Below, piece after piece: positions 29,216 through 37,081 of a stretch of 64,000 nucleotides of DNA. Source of the DNA: Pseudomonas sp. ANT_H4 (lineage in GTDB: Bacteria; Pseudomonadota; Gammaproteobacteria; Pseudomonadales; Pseudomonadaceae). The position numbers and the translations under genes are program-made. Location: assembly GCF_008369295.1 (NCBI RefSeq), contig NZ_VOBG01000002.1, positions 186,001 to 250,000 on the forward strand, read 5' to 3'. Numbering within the stretch: position 1 is the first letter of the stretch; every line of letters begins with the position of its first letter. Under the pieces are notes generated by a model. That model was given only the letters and a program-made list of their open reading frames with translations. It did no database searches and had not been told where the DNA came from.

Positions 29216-29803
29216 ATGTTGCAACGCCTGTTGTTCGGTTTGATCACTGTGACCAGTTTGACCCTGGTTGGCTGCGCCCACAGCCCGCAACAACTGAGCC
29301 CGCAGCCGAAAATCACCAGCCAGCTGGCAGCTGTCGGCCATGGCCAGCCGGTGTCGGTGCGTGTGGTCGATGGTCGTCCGTCGCCTACCCTGGGCACTCG
29401 TGGTGGCCTGTACCCGGAAACCAGCGCCATTACGGTGACCGGTGCTGATGTGCTGCCCAAGCTGCAAGCCCAGGCTGAAGCGGCGGTACGCCTGCTGGGT
29501 TTCACCCCTACCAGCAATTCCCCGGGCGCGCCGCAATTGACCGTGACTTTGGCTGAGCTGAAATACCAGTCGCCTAAAGAGGGGCTGTATGTGACCGAAG
29601 CCACCATCGCCGCGACCTTCCGCTCCGACGTGTCCGCCGGCAGCCGTCGTTATAGCGGCCGTTATGGCGCTTCCCTGGATCAGCGCTTCGGCATGGCGCC
29701 GAATCAGGACACCAACACCAAGCTGGTCAGCGACGTGTTGAGCGATGCCCTGACGCGCCTGTTCAAGGACCCGAGCATCGGGCAGATCCTCAGCTCGCAG
29801 TAA
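29216..29803 (+). CDS. yajG: YajG-family lipoprotein
   Basis: A 195-residue outer-membrane-type lipoprotein. The lipobox is SLTLVGC with lipidated Cys20, followed by AHSP, which lacks the Asp+2 inner-membrane retention signal. The mature part matches the YajG family, with SVRVVDGRPSPTLGTRGGLY and NTKLVSDVLSDALTRLFKD. Function is unknown; YajG is encoded near ampG in enterobacteria. ATG 29216 has TGGAGAG upstream. A strong terminator follows directly. Confidence 0.88.
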   Translation: MLQRLLFGLITVTSLTLVGCAHSPQQLSPQPKITSQLAAVGHGQPVSVRVVDGRPSPTLGTRGGLYPETSAITVTGADVLPKLQAQAEAAVRLLGFTPTSNSPGAPQLTVTLAELKYQSPKEGLYVTEATIAATFRSDVSAGSRRYSGRYGASLDQRFGMAPNQDTNTKLVSDVLSDALTRLFKDPSIGQILSSQ

Positions 29804-29810
29804 TTGCTTC

Positions 29811-29846
29811 AAAAAAAACCGGGCTCAGTGATGAGCCCGGTTTTTT
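29811..29846. terminator. Bidirectional terminator after the yajG-like gene
   Basis: AAAAAAAACCGGGCTCA / TGAGCCCGGTTTTTTAT with a very small loop, flanked by A and T runs. It ends the lipoprotein gene and probably the convergent 69-aa gene. Confidence 0.92.
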
Positions 29847-29860
29847 ATTGCCTGTAACTG

Positions 29861-30070
29861 TCACGCAGCTGTTTCGACGTAAAAGTCGAGCACACTCACC
29901 CCGGTCAGCAAATCCAGCTCCGGCAGGTCGGCATGCTGATGCCCGCCGAGGGCGCAATACACCAGCCAGTGGCGGTCCTGCACATTGAACGCCAGGCCGT
30001 CGACCAGCGCCTCTTGCTCGTCGTTTTGAGGCATCAGATACAGCCGATCCTGGTTTTGCGCGTGCAACAT
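29861..30070 (-). CDS. Small conserved hypothetical protein (69 aa)
   Basis: A 69-residue acidic protein beginning MLHAQNQDRLYLMPQNDEQE. The ATG at 30070 has GGGAG about 7 bases upstream. The composition (several His, Asp and Leu; DRHWLVYCALGGHQHADLPE) looks like a folded cytoplasmic domain and not a frame artefact. The gene ends 15 bp before a terminator. No function is known to me, and there is no membrane segment or signal peptide. Confidence 0.7.
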   Translation of the reverse strand: MLHAQNQDRLYLMPQNDEQEALVDGLAFNVQDRHWLVYCALGGHQHADLPELDLLTGVSVLDFYVETAA

Positions 30071-30252
30071 GACAAGCTCCCGGGCGTTCGAAGGGCAACA
30101 GCGTGGCTTGTTAAGGTGACGTTCAGGTGACGGTGTAAATTACTCGATACATTAGCCGTCAATGGAGGAGGGAGTTGGCAGGCGCAGGCTGCGCATATCG
30201 TTCAGGTTTGTATCTGAATGGATACCAATACACTGTTACACCGAGGTTTGTG

Positions 30253-30510
30253 ATGGTGCTGCCTGCAATACTGATCAATGCGTTTGCCCTGTTGCTGGCT
30301 TGCCCCGGTGCATGTCTGCTGTTCATCACCCGTCTGCGAGAGCAACGAGCGATGGCCAATCTCGCCGCGCAGAGCGAGGAGCGGGCTATCGACCAGCCGA
30401 TGCTGTTTTTGGACGTGAGGACCGAGCGTGTCCACCGTCTTTCCTACCGGCTCGGTTTTGCCGGCCTTGGGCTTGCGCTGCTGGTTTCTTGGTTCAGCAC
30501 CCGCCTGTAG
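30253..30510 (+). CDS. Small two-helix membrane protein (85 aa)
   Basis: An 85-residue hypothetical inner-membrane protein. Hydrophobic helices occupy residues about 3-25 (LPAILINAFALLLACPGACL) and about 66-82 (LGFAGLGLALLVSWF). Between them is a charged loop of about 40 residues containing RLREQRAMANLAAQSEER. ATG 30253 is chosen because GAGG lies 6 bases upstream; the longer frame from 30175 adds a non-hydrophobic stretch with no ribosome-binding site. The gene is followed directly by a palindromic intergenic repeat. Confidence 0.7.
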   Translation: MVLPAILINAFALLLACPGACLLFITRLREQRAMANLAAQSEERAIDQPMLFLDVRTERVHRLSYRLGFAGLGLALLVSWFSTRL

Positions 30511-30512
30511 AA

Positions 30513-30618
30513 GCCGGCGTACTCGCGAAGAACCTGAGGGCACCGCGCTAAACCAGGAAACCCTCGTTATCGTTAACGACTTTCGCGAGTAAGAACTAGG
30601 CGTCCCCTCGCTCCTACA
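30513..30618. repeat. Palindromic intergenic repeat, about 106 bp
   Basis: The ends TACTCGCGAA (30520-30529) and TTCGCGAGTA (30582-30591) are a perfect 10-bp inverted pair. They enclose ACCTGAGGGCACCGCG and CGTTATCGTTAACGACT. This composition, followed by CTCGCTCCTACAG, resembles a repeat I recall from many fluorescent-Pseudomonas intergenic regions. It lies between the convergent 85-aa gene and the acyltransferase gene and probably ends both transcripts. Confidence 0.75.
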
Positions 30619-30629
30619 GTGGGTCGGGT

Positions 30630-31796
30630 TTACAGGGGGATGCCGGCTTTGACTCGGTATTGATTACGTACCGGTGTCGCGTACTGCAGCACCAGATACG
30701 GCCGATGCTCGCTTGGGCACGCATTCAATCGACGCTCCCACTCCGCTTTCGCCTTGGCCAGTTCATCTGTCGGGAACATCTCGGCAGCTGCCGGTACCTG
30801 TAATAGCGGGTCGGTATCGCACCACTGGGCATACGCCAGGTAATGCACCGGAAACAACCGATAACCGCCCAGAATCTGCCGATCCATCTCGATAGCCAGC
30901 AGTTTGGTGTCTTCGAAGCGTTCGGTGATCGGCGAGGCGAAGTTGACGTGGACCCGGCCCTTGTAGCCGGTAATGCCCAAGGCGATGCTCCCATCGTCCT
31001 CGCCCATCGCCTTGCTGTAGGTGCCGGTGGTGGCGCGGATGTACAGTTCGCGGGCCTTGGCCGAATCGCACGGGTCGTATTCGTAGCTGATGGACACCGG
31101 CGTCAGGTTCAGCGACTGAATGACCTCGGCGAACGGCTCGTCCTTGCGGCTCATGTGGAACATCTTGAGGATCGCTGACTCGGTGCGATCATCCCCGTCC
31201 TTGGCGCGACCTTCGGCCTGGGCGATCCAAATCGACTCGCAGTCGTTGCGGATCGAGTGGTTGATATAGGCCGACAGCAACTGATACGCCGCCATCTTCT
31301 CGCGCCGCCCAGCGATTGAACGGTGCACGATAAAGCTCTTGTTCAGGCGCATCAGGTCGCTGACAAACGGCTTTTGCAGCAGGTTGTCGCCAATGGCAAT
31401 GCGCGGCGTCGGCAGGCCGGCGTGGTATATCGCGTAGTTGACGAAGGCCGGGTCCATCACGATATCGCGATGGTTGGCCAAAAACAGGTAGGCGCTGCCA
31501 GACTTGAACTGCTCGACACCGGTATAGGTCACGCCGTCGGTCGCGCGATCTATAGTGTGGTCGACGTAGAGTTCGACTTTGTCCTGCAGTGTGGCGACGG
31601 TGGTCACGCTGGCGAACTCACGGCGCAGTTTGTAAGCGATTATCGGCTTGAGCAGCCAGCCAAAGGCGCCGGCAAAGCGCGGGAAGCGAAAGTGGGTCAG
31701 GATGTCCAGAAAGGCCTTGTCACTGAACAGCCGTGCCAGCACTGCCGGGACTTCGCTGTCGTTGTAAGGTCGGATGGTATCGAATTCGCCCATCAT
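30630..31796 (-). CDS. PlsC-like phospholipid acyltransferase
   Basis: A 388-residue protein with the glycerolipid acyltransferase motif NHxxxxD as NHRDIVMD at residues 108-115. It also has the later EGRAKDG and PVSISYEYDPCD motifs of the family. It is longer than housekeeping PlsC (about 250 residues) and lacks obvious membrane helices. It probably acts at the membrane surface on lysophosphatidic acid or a related acceptor. Two adjacent ATG codons (31796 and 31793) are possible. It is divergent from the CPXCG gene. Substrate is not determinable here. Confidence 0.82.
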   Translation of the reverse strand: MMGEFDTIRPYNDSEVPAVLARLFSDKAFLDILTHFRFPRFAGAFGWLLKPIIAYKLRREFASVTTVATLQDKVELYVDHTIDRATDGVTYTGVEQFKSGSAYLFLANHRDIVMDPAFVNYAIYHAGLPTPRIAIGDNLLQKPFVSDLMRLNKSFIVHRSIAGRREKMAAYQLLSAYINHSIRNDCESIWIAQAEGRAKDGDDRTESAILKMFHMSRKDEPFAEVIQSLNLTPVSISYEYDPCDSAKARELYIRATTGTYSKAMGEDDGSIALGITGYKGRVHVNFASPITERFEDTKLLAIEMDRQILGGYRLFPVHYLAYAQWCDTDPLLQVPAAAEMFPTDELAKAKAEWERRLNACPSEHRPYLVLQYATPVRNQYRVKAGIPL

Positions 31797-31937
31797 GCTC
31801 TCTTGTTAGAAACGGCTAGGGTAAGTAAAAGGTTTGGATCGATAAGTGACAGGGCGCGGTCTGAACAATGGGATCAAACGACAATAGCCCTGCAAATAGA
31901 CCGGCGATTATACGCACAAGTCACTTGGGAGACCGCG

Positions 31938-32120
31938 ATGCTGGAAACTGAAGTCTACGATTGTCCTTATTGTGGTGAAGCGGTCGAGGCGATACTGGAT
32001 TTGTCCGGTGGCGATCAGACCTATATTGAAGACTGTCCGGTGTGCTGCCGGCCCATTACTTTCGTACTGCAGATCCACGATGGTGAATGGATGCTCGAAG
32101 TGCGCAGCGAAAACGAATAA
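31938..32120 (+). CDS. CPXCG-motif cysteine-rich small protein
   Basis: A 60-residue protein with two zinc-knuckle-like pairs, CPYCGE at residues 9-14 and CPVCCR at about 33-38, matching the CPXCG family. It likely binds one zinc ion. The remaining sequence is acidic (LDLSGGDQTYIED). ATG 31938 has GGGAGA 6 bases upstream. Function is unknown. It is followed 31 bp later by the DUF2007 gene; the two small genes may be co-transcribed. Confidence 0.85.
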   Translation: MLETEVYDCPYCGEAVEAILDLSGGDQTYIEDCPVCCRPITFVLQIHDGEWMLEVRSENE

Positions 32121-32151
32121 TGCGTCGCGAGAAGGAATAAAAAGGTACGCC

Positions 32152-32412
32152 ATGCAGCGAATCTACGAACCGGAAAACCTGATGGAAGGCGAATTGCTCC
32201 AGGGCATGCTCGCCAGTGAAGGCATCAAGGCCCACCTGGTGGGGCGTGACTTGCTGGGCGGCACCGGCGAGTTGCCGATCTATGGCCTGCTGGCCCTGGC
32301 AGTGGAGGACGAACAGGCCGCTTACGCCCGGGAGTTGATCACCGCCTACAACGGCGCGCTGCCGATGCCCGGCGATGAACCCGACAGCTTCCCCGACGTG
32401 CTGGTCTGTTAG
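32152..32412 (+). CDS. DUF2007-family signal-transducing-like protein
   Basis: An 86-residue protein of the DUF2007 family, which has a PII-like ferredoxin fold. The conserved start MQRIYEPENLMEGELLQGML and the segment IKAHLVGRDLLGGTGELPIY are typical. The function is not known, and nothing in the sequence points to a substrate. AGAAGG lies well upstream and AAAGG is about 5 bases before the ATG. It lies 36 bp before the YedK gene and may belong to the same transcript. Confidence 0.82.
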   Translation: MQRIYEPENLMEGELLQGMLASEGIKAHLVGRDLLGGTGELPIYGLLALAVEDEQAAYARELITAYNGALPMPGDEPDSFPDVLVC

Positions 32413-32448
32413 GCTGTTGGCCGGTTTACCCAAGAGTCGTGTTGCCCC

Positions 32449-33069
32449 ATGTGTGGACGTTATGCCCTGTTTCGCTGGAACCCTGCCTTTGCTGCCTTGC
32501 CGGGCTTCCCGGCCGATCAAAAGGCCCAGTGGAACATTTCCCCCAATGATTCGGTGCTGATCCAGCGCGCGACCAACGGTCAACACGAGCTGGCGCGGGC
32601 GCGCTGGGGCCTGACTCCGCCGTGGCTGACCGACTTGTCCCGCACGCCGGCCCATGCCCGCGCGGAAACCCTGGCGGAGCAGCCAATGTTTCGCGAGGCC
32701 TTTCGCCAGCGTCGCTGCCTGTTGCCGGCCAATGGTTTCTACGAATGGCGTGGTACCCAGCGTAAACGACCGTACTGGCTGACGCCGGGAGAGGGTTCGA
32801 CGCTGTTTTTCGCCGCTATCTGGGAAGCTTATCCGGTGCAGGAGCAGGTGTGGCTGAGCGCGGCGGTGGTGACGCAGGCGGCGTCGAATCAGCGTCGGCC
32901 GTTGATTCTCGATGCGGCGGGGCAAGAAGCGTGGCTAAACCCCGAGACCCCGCTGCACGTTTTGCAGGCTTTACTGGCCAGCGAACCCGCTGCGCTGCGC
33001 GAGCGGGTACTGGCCAATATGGTGAATGATCCCAAGCTTAATGGGCCGGAGTGTCTGACGCCGGGTTGA
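32449..33069 (+). CDS. yedK: YedK/HMCES-type abasic-site protein (SRAP)
   Basis: A 206-residue SOS-response-associated peptidase family protein. The catalytic Cys2 is exposed after Met removal (MCGRYALF), and the conserved HARAETL, RRCLLPANGFYEW and SQ-rich segments of the SRAP fold are present. The family forms a thiazolidine cross-link with abasic sites in single-stranded DNA, shielding them during replication. Length is normal. No LexA box was seen just upstream. It is the last of a run of small plus-strand genes. Confidence 0.92.
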   Translation: MCGRYALFRWNPAFAALPGFPADQKAQWNISPNDSVLIQRATNGQHELARARWGLTPPWLTDLSRTPAHARAETLAEQPMFREAFRQRRCLLPANGFYEWRGTQRKRPYWLTPGEGSTLFFAAIWEAYPVQEQVWLSAAVVTQAASNQRRPLILDAAGQEAWLNPETPLHVLQALLASEPAALRERVLANMVNDPKLNGPECLTPG

Positions 33070-33221
33070 TCCTGGATTTTTGTGGTGCAAGCACCCGCTT
33101 CATCGCAGGCGCTCGACGGCTGCTATGGGAAATAGCAGGGCTACACGATGTGTAGATACCTGTGCTGTCATGGGGCTGGCCGGTTATGAGTTTTTTGCGA
33201 CGTTGTGGGAAGTATCCGAAA

Positions 33222-33234
33222 TTTAACGGTTAAA
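33222..33234 (+). promoter_or_regulatory. Palindrome and -10 upstream of the M48 peptidase gene
   Basis: TTTAACGGTTAAA is a perfect 6+1+6 palindrome 70 bp before the start, and TACAAT follows at 33257-33262 as a likely -10. The palindrome would overlap the -35 position, so it may be a regulator-binding site. Confidence 0.4.
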
Positions 33235-33304
33235 CGTCTGGTGTATCTGGCGCCGATACAATTCCCCGCCTACGATACGCGCCATGTTTTCAGGGAGCGT
33301 GTTC

Positions 33305-34114
33305 ATGAAGAAATCATTGGTGGTATGTACATTGGGTGCAGCGTTGCTGCTCGCCGGTTGTCAGTCGGTTAACACCACCAGCGGCGGCGCCGTGGGTGTG
33401 GAGCGCAAGCAGTACATGTTCAGCATGTTGTCGAGCCAGGAAGTCGACCAGATGTATGCCCAGTCTTACCAGCAGACGCTGGGTGAGGCGAGCGGCAAAG
33501 GCATGGTGGACAAGACCAGTGCCAACGCCAAGCGCGTACAGGCTATTGCCACTCGCCTGATTGCCCAGGCGCCCACCTTCCGGCCCGATGCGGCCCAGTG
33601 GAAGTGGGAGGTGAACCTGATCAAGAGCGACGAGATTAACGCCAACTGCGGACCTGGCGGGAAGATCTTTGTCTACAGTGGTTTGATCGACAGCCTCAAG
33701 CTGACCGACGACGAACTGGCGGCGGTGATGGGCCATGAAATTGCCCATGCCTTGCGCGAGCACGGCCGCGAAGCCATGTCCAAGGCCTACGGCATTGAAA
33801 TGGCCAAGCAGGGCGCTGGCGCGTTGTTTGGTTTGGGTCAGGACAGCCTGGCGCTGGCCGATACCGTGGCCAACTACGGCATGACCTTGCCTAACAGTCG
33901 CGGCAATGAAAACGAAGCTGACCTGATCGGCCTGGAACTGGCCGCCCGTGCCGGTTACAACCCGAACGCCGCCATCACGCTGTGGAACAAAATGGCCAAG
34001 GCTTCGCAAGGCTCGTCACCTGAGTTCATGAGCACTCACCCCGCCTCCGAAAGCCGGATCGCCTCGCTGCAGGCGGCGATCCCCAAGGTGATGCCGCTTT
34101 ACAAGCCGCAGTAA
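33305..34114 (+). CDS. M48-family lipoprotein metallopeptidase
   Basis: A 269-residue lipoprotein protease. The lipobox LLLAGC gives lipidated Cys19. The zinc motif HEIAH lies at residues 144-148 and the third ligand is in NENEADLIG. It resembles the LoiP/YggG and BepA-like periplasmic proteases that trim misassembled outer-membrane proteins. ATG 33305 is chosen because GGGAGC lies upstream and the signal peptide then starts MKKS; the frame is open back to 33284. It ends just before a palindrome shared with a convergent transporter gene. Confidence 0.92.
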   Translation: MKKSLVVCTLGAALLLAGCQSVNTTSGGAVGVERKQYMFSMLSSQEVDQMYAQSYQQTLGEASGKGMVDKTSANAKRVQAIATRLIAQAPTFRPDAAQWKWEVNLIKSDEINANCGPGGKIFVYSGLIDSLKLTDDELAAVMGHEIAHALREHGREAMSKAYGIEMAKQGAGALFGLGQDSLALADTVANYGMTLPNSRGNENEADLIGLELAARAGYNPNAAITLWNKMAKASQGSSPEFMSTHPASESRIASLQAAIPKVMPLYKPQ

Positions 34115-34120
34115 GTTTCA

Positions 34121-34159
34121 AGCTGCAAGCTGCAAGTCAGAAGCAAACAGCTTGCAGCT
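34121..34159. terminator. Perfect 12-bp inverted repeat between convergent genes
   Basis: AGCTGCAAGCTG (34121-34132) and CAGCTTGCAGCT (34148-34159) pair perfectly over a 15-base loop. The right arm runs into the stop codon of the GDT1-type gene. There is no T-run. Similar GCTGCAAGCTT-type repeats are common after Pseudomonas genes. Confidence 0.65.
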
Positions 34160-34742
34160 AGACCCACCCACTACTCTGCATGGCCTTGTAAACCGCCACA
34201 ATTGCCAGAATGAAAAACGCCGAAGCTGCCAGGCGCCGAATCAAGGTCAACGGCAGTTTCTCTGCCGCAAAATTTCCTGCCAGAACCACCGGTACGTTGG
34301 CAATCAACATGCCCAGGGTGGTGCCGATAATCACCAGCCACAGCTCAGGGTATTGCGCCGCCAGCATCACCGTGGCGATTTGTGTCTTGTCGCCCATTTC
34401 CGCTAGGAAGAACGCAATCAGCGTGGTCAGGAACGGTCCGAACTTGCGGGAGGTACTGGCTTCGTCATCGTCGAGCTTGTCCGGCACCAAGGTCCATAGG
34501 GCTGTGGCGCAAAAGCTCGCGGCGAGGATCCAGTGCAACATTGCATCCGAGAAGAAAGTGCTGAACCAGGCGCCCACGGCACCGGCGGCGGCATGGTTGG
34601 CCAGGGTCGCGGCGACGATGCCGGCGATGATCGGCCAGGGCTTGCGAAAGCGTGCGGCAAGAATGAGGGCGAGCAGTTGCGTCTTGTCGCCAATTTCGGC
34701 CAAGGCAACGATTGCGGTAGGAACGAGAAGTGAATCCAGCAT
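34158..34742 (-). CDS. GDT1/TMEM165-family cation transporter
   Basis: A 194-residue inner-membrane protein with six hydrophobic helices and two copies of the family signature, EIGDKTQ at residues 16-22 and EMGDKTQ at about 126-132, arranged as an inverted repeat. The family exports manganese or exchanges Ca/Mn; bacterial members such as MneA protect against manganese excess. A yybP-ykoY manganese riboswitch lies directly upstream, which strongly supports a manganese-export role. ATG 34742 matches the family N-terminus; TGGAAG lies about 11 bases upstream in the expression platform. Confidence 0.93.
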   Translation of the reverse strand: MLDSLLVPTAIVALAEIGDKTQLLALILAARFRKPWPIIAGIVAATLANHAAAGAVGAWFSTFFSDAMLHWILAASFCATALWTLVPDKLDDDEASTSRKFGPFLTTLIAFFLAEMGDKTQIATVMLAAQYPELWLVIIGTTLGMLIANVPVVLAGNFAAEKLPLTLIRRLAASAFFILAIVAVYKAMQSSGWV

Positions 34743-34756
34743 CAGGTAGGCTTCCA

Positions 34757-34800
34757 GGGGCGGGTCGACACGGCTATGACACGTACAGCCTTCCCGCCCC
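34757..34800 (-). promoter_or_regulatory. Expression-platform hairpin of the manganese riboswitch
   Basis: GGGGCGGG and CCCGCCCC can form an 8-bp GC hairpin just before the TGGAAG ribosome-binding region. Inside its loop, CGTGTCATAG (plus 34774-34783) is exactly complementary to CTATGACACG of the aptamer 3' end (plus 34813-34822). This competing helix cannot coexist with either P1 or the GC hairpin. No T-run follows, so control of translation is more likely than termination. Confidence 0.7.
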
Positions 34801-34812
34801 GGGTAAGGTGTT

Positions 34813-34945
34813 CGTGTCATAGGTCTTGTCAAACCCCGGTCCGTCTGTGCGGACTCCTGGGTCGCATACGCCATGGCCTGTTGACCAAGTATGTTGACGT
34901 ATGCCGGACGAGCATGGCGCTCGTGGGAGACTACTCCCCTAGGAC
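34813..34945 (-). ncRNA. yybP-ykoY manganese riboswitch aptamer
   Basis: Read on the minus strand, the leader contains the family's conserved pieces in order. These are GGGGAGTAG at the 5' side, a first hairpin, ACGTCAACATACT, a GC-rich arm and CAAGACCTATGAC at the 3' side. The closing helix P1 forms from GTCCTAGG (plus 34938-34945) and CCTATGAC (plus 34816-34823) with one mismatch. This RNA class binds Mn2+ and sits before manganese exporter genes. The GDT1-type gene begins about 70 bases downstream. Confidence 0.93.
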
Positions 34946-35002
34946 GGAGCGGATTCTGCCTCGGCAAAATCCATTCGGCAAGCCTTCTTTTTCAAACGCC
35001 CG

Positions 35003-36001
35003 TTAGCCGCGCTTGGCGCGGTAGATACGAAAACCCTGGCCTTCGGCCTTGATCGCACACACGCCAAGATGCTCTTCGATCAGCGGTTGGTACTTCAGGA
35101 AGCTGTTGGCGACTAACCGGAGTTCGCCGCCTTTTGCCAGATGTTTGGCTGCTTTTTGTAGCAAGTTCTCGGTGGCATGATAGTCGGTGTGCACGCCGAC
35201 ATGGAACGGCGGGTTGCTCAAGATTGCGTTCAAACCCATCGGTGCTGCGTCGATGCCATCGCCGGTCAACACCTCGGCTTCCAGGCCATTGGCGGCCAGG
35301 GTCAGGCGACTGCTGGCGGCGGCGAAGGCGTCGACGTCCAGCAGCGTGACGGTGTTGTGAGGATAGCGGCGCTTGACCGCAGCCCCAAGCACCCCAGCAC
35401 CACAGCCGAAGTCCAGCAAATGTCCGCTCGGCAATTTATCCAGGTGCTCCAGCAGCAGCGCGGTGCCGCGATCCAGGCGCCCATGGCTGAACACGCCCGG
35501 CAAGCTGACCACCTTGAGTGGCCCTTCGGCCAGCGGTACCTCAAACACCTGGGCCAGGCTCTCCAGCTCAACCGCTTGCGGGGCGTTGGCCACCGTGACT
35601 TGCCACAGCTGGCAGTGCCGCGCGTTGTCGAGCTTGCGGGGTTTGCCGAACGGGTTCAATTGCTTGGCGGCGCTTTCAATACCGCCGCGTTTTTCCCCCA
35701 CCAGATACACCTCGGCGCCGGGCAGGCGCGCAGCCACGGCGTTAAGGATGTAATCGGTCAGCTCCTTGGACTTGGGCAGGAACACCACCGCCGAGTCGAA
35801 TGAACGCTGGGGCACATTCACGCCGAAATGGCTGCGCTCGGCGAAACGCGCATCCAGTGCGGCCTGATCACCGGCATGCCAGCACCAGCCATGGGCATTG
35901 GGCAGGTGACCGAGCAAGTCGTCGGCGGGCAAGCCGGCCAGCAGCAAGTCACCCTGAAAAAGTTTGGCCTGACGAAGCAGTACTTCACTGCGCGGATCCA
36001 T
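35003..36001 (-). CDS. rsmC: 16S rRNA (guanine-1207-N2)-methyltransferase
   Basis: A 332-residue protein with duplicated methyltransferase domains as in RsmC. The N-terminal half is a degenerate domain. The C-terminal half carries the SAM-binding motif [15 protein letters not shown] and the catalytic NPPF motif in [16 protein letters not shown]. It methylates G1207 of 16S rRNA. The start ATG at 36001 lies 28 bp after the hprA stop, so it may be co-transcribed with hprA. RlmG is the closest alternative, but length and N-terminus fit RsmC. Confidence 0.9.
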   Translation of the reverse strand: MDPRSEVLLRQAKLFQGDLLLAGLPADDLLGHLPNAHGWCWHAGDQAALDARFAERSHFGVNVPQRSFDSAVVFLPKSKELTDYILNAVAARLPGAEVYLVGEKRGGIESAAKQLNPFGKPRKLDNARHCQLWQVTVANAPQAVELESLAQVFEVPLAEGPLKVVSLPGVFSHGRLDRGTALLLEHLDKLPSGHLLDFGCGAGVLGAAVKRRYPHNTVTLLDVDAFAAASSRLTLAANGLEAEVLTGDGIDAAPMGLNAILSNPPFHVGVHTDYHATENLLQKAAKHLAKGGELRLVANSFLKYQPLIEEHLGVCAIKAEGQGFRIYRAKRG

Positions 36002-36028
36002 GGTCTGCTCCTTGAAAAGGGGCGCAGT

Positions 36029-36997
36029 TTAGCAACTGACGACGCGCTGCGGTGCGCCACTGAAAAACCCCTGGGCGTTTTCCGTCAATTGGCCAACGAT
36101 TCGTTGCCGTGCTTCACGGCTGCCCCACGCGCAGTGTGGCGTGACGATTAGCCGTGGAATGTCGCCAGCCAGTAATGGATTGCCCACCGTCGGCGGTTCC
36201 ACGCTCAGCACATCGGTAGCCGCACCGCTTAGATGACCGTTGCGCAGGGCGTCGGCCAGGGCTTGCTCGTCGATCAAGCCACCGCGCGCGGTATTGACCA
36301 CGAACGCGCCGGGCTTGAGCAGCGCCAACTCCCGAGCGCCGATGAAGTGGCGGGTATGTTCGTTGAGGGGGCAGTGCAGCGTCAGGGCGTCGACTTGGGA
36401 CAGCAGCTCATCCAGAGGCACCCGGTCGGCGCGGGCCGGACGCCCCGGTATTGCTCCCAGCACCACGCGCATGCCGAAGGCTTCGGCCAGGCGCGCCACG
36501 GCACTGCCCAACTCACCGTGACCGAGCAAACCGAGGGTTTTACCTTCCAGCTCGACGATCGGGTGGTCCAGCAGGCAGAACTGTTTTGCCTGCTGCCAGC
36601 GACCGGCGCTGACGTCCTTTTGATAGTCCTGCAAGCGCGTGGCGAGGTTGAGCAAAAGCATGATCGTGTGTTGCGCCACCGAAGGTGTGCCGTAACCCTG
36701 GCAATTGCTCACGGTAATGCCCTGGGCGCGGGCGGCGGCGAGGTCGACGTTATTGGTGCCGGTGGCGGCGATCAGGATCAGCTTCAGGTCGGGGCACGCT
36801 GCCAGGGTCTCGGCGTTGAGCAGGATCTTGTTACTGATTGCCACCTGAGCGCCGTGCAGGCGCTCGACAACTTGCGCAGGCGAGGTCTGTTCACAGAGTT
36901 GCAAGTCGCTGAAGGTTTTTCGCAACCCGCTCAGGTCAAGGTCTCCAAGGTCCAGGGAGCTGTAATCGAGAAAGACGGCGCGGCGATTGTTCGTCAT
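36029..36997 (-). CDS. hprA: D-2-hydroxyacid dehydrogenase (hydroxypyruvate reductase type)
   Basis: A 322-residue NAD(P)-dependent 2-hydroxyacid dehydrogenase. It has the dinucleotide motif LLGHGELGSAVARL, the catalytic Arg in NTARGGLIDEQAL, a Glu further on, and the catalytic His in PHCAWGSREAR. It most likely reduces hydroxypyruvate or glyoxylate; it is called glycerate dehydrogenase in P. aeruginosa. ATG 36997 is preferred over TTG 37000, with AAGG upstream. It is divergent from the LysE-type exporter. Confidence 0.87.
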   Translation of the reverse strand: MTNNRRAVFLDYSSLDLGDLDLSGLRKTFSDLQLCEQTSPAQVVERLHGAQVAISNKILLNAETLAACPDLKLILIAATGTNNVDLAAARAQGITVSNCQGYGTPSVAQHTIMLLLNLATRLQDYQKDVSAGRWQQAKQFCLLDHPIVELEGKTLGLLGHGELGSAVARLAEAFGMRVVLGAIPGRPARADRVPLDELLSQVDALTLHCPLNEHTRHFIGARELALLKPGAFVVNTARGGLIDEQALADALRNGHLSGAATDVLSVEPPTVGNPLLAGDIPRLIVTPHCAWGSREARQRIVGQLTENAQGFFSGAPQRVVSC

Positions 36998-37081
36998 CAA
37001 CTGTACCTTTTGCGGCAGGGTTCAAAGGCGTAATCTGCCGAGCCTATCAGATGAAATAATCAGTTACTTCCTGGAGTGTGC

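Noticed and set aside
28678..29607. 309-codon minus-strand frame overlapping the yajG-like gene
   Set aside because: It runs antisense through a clear lipoprotein gene and in a different frame from the well-initiated 77-aa gene.
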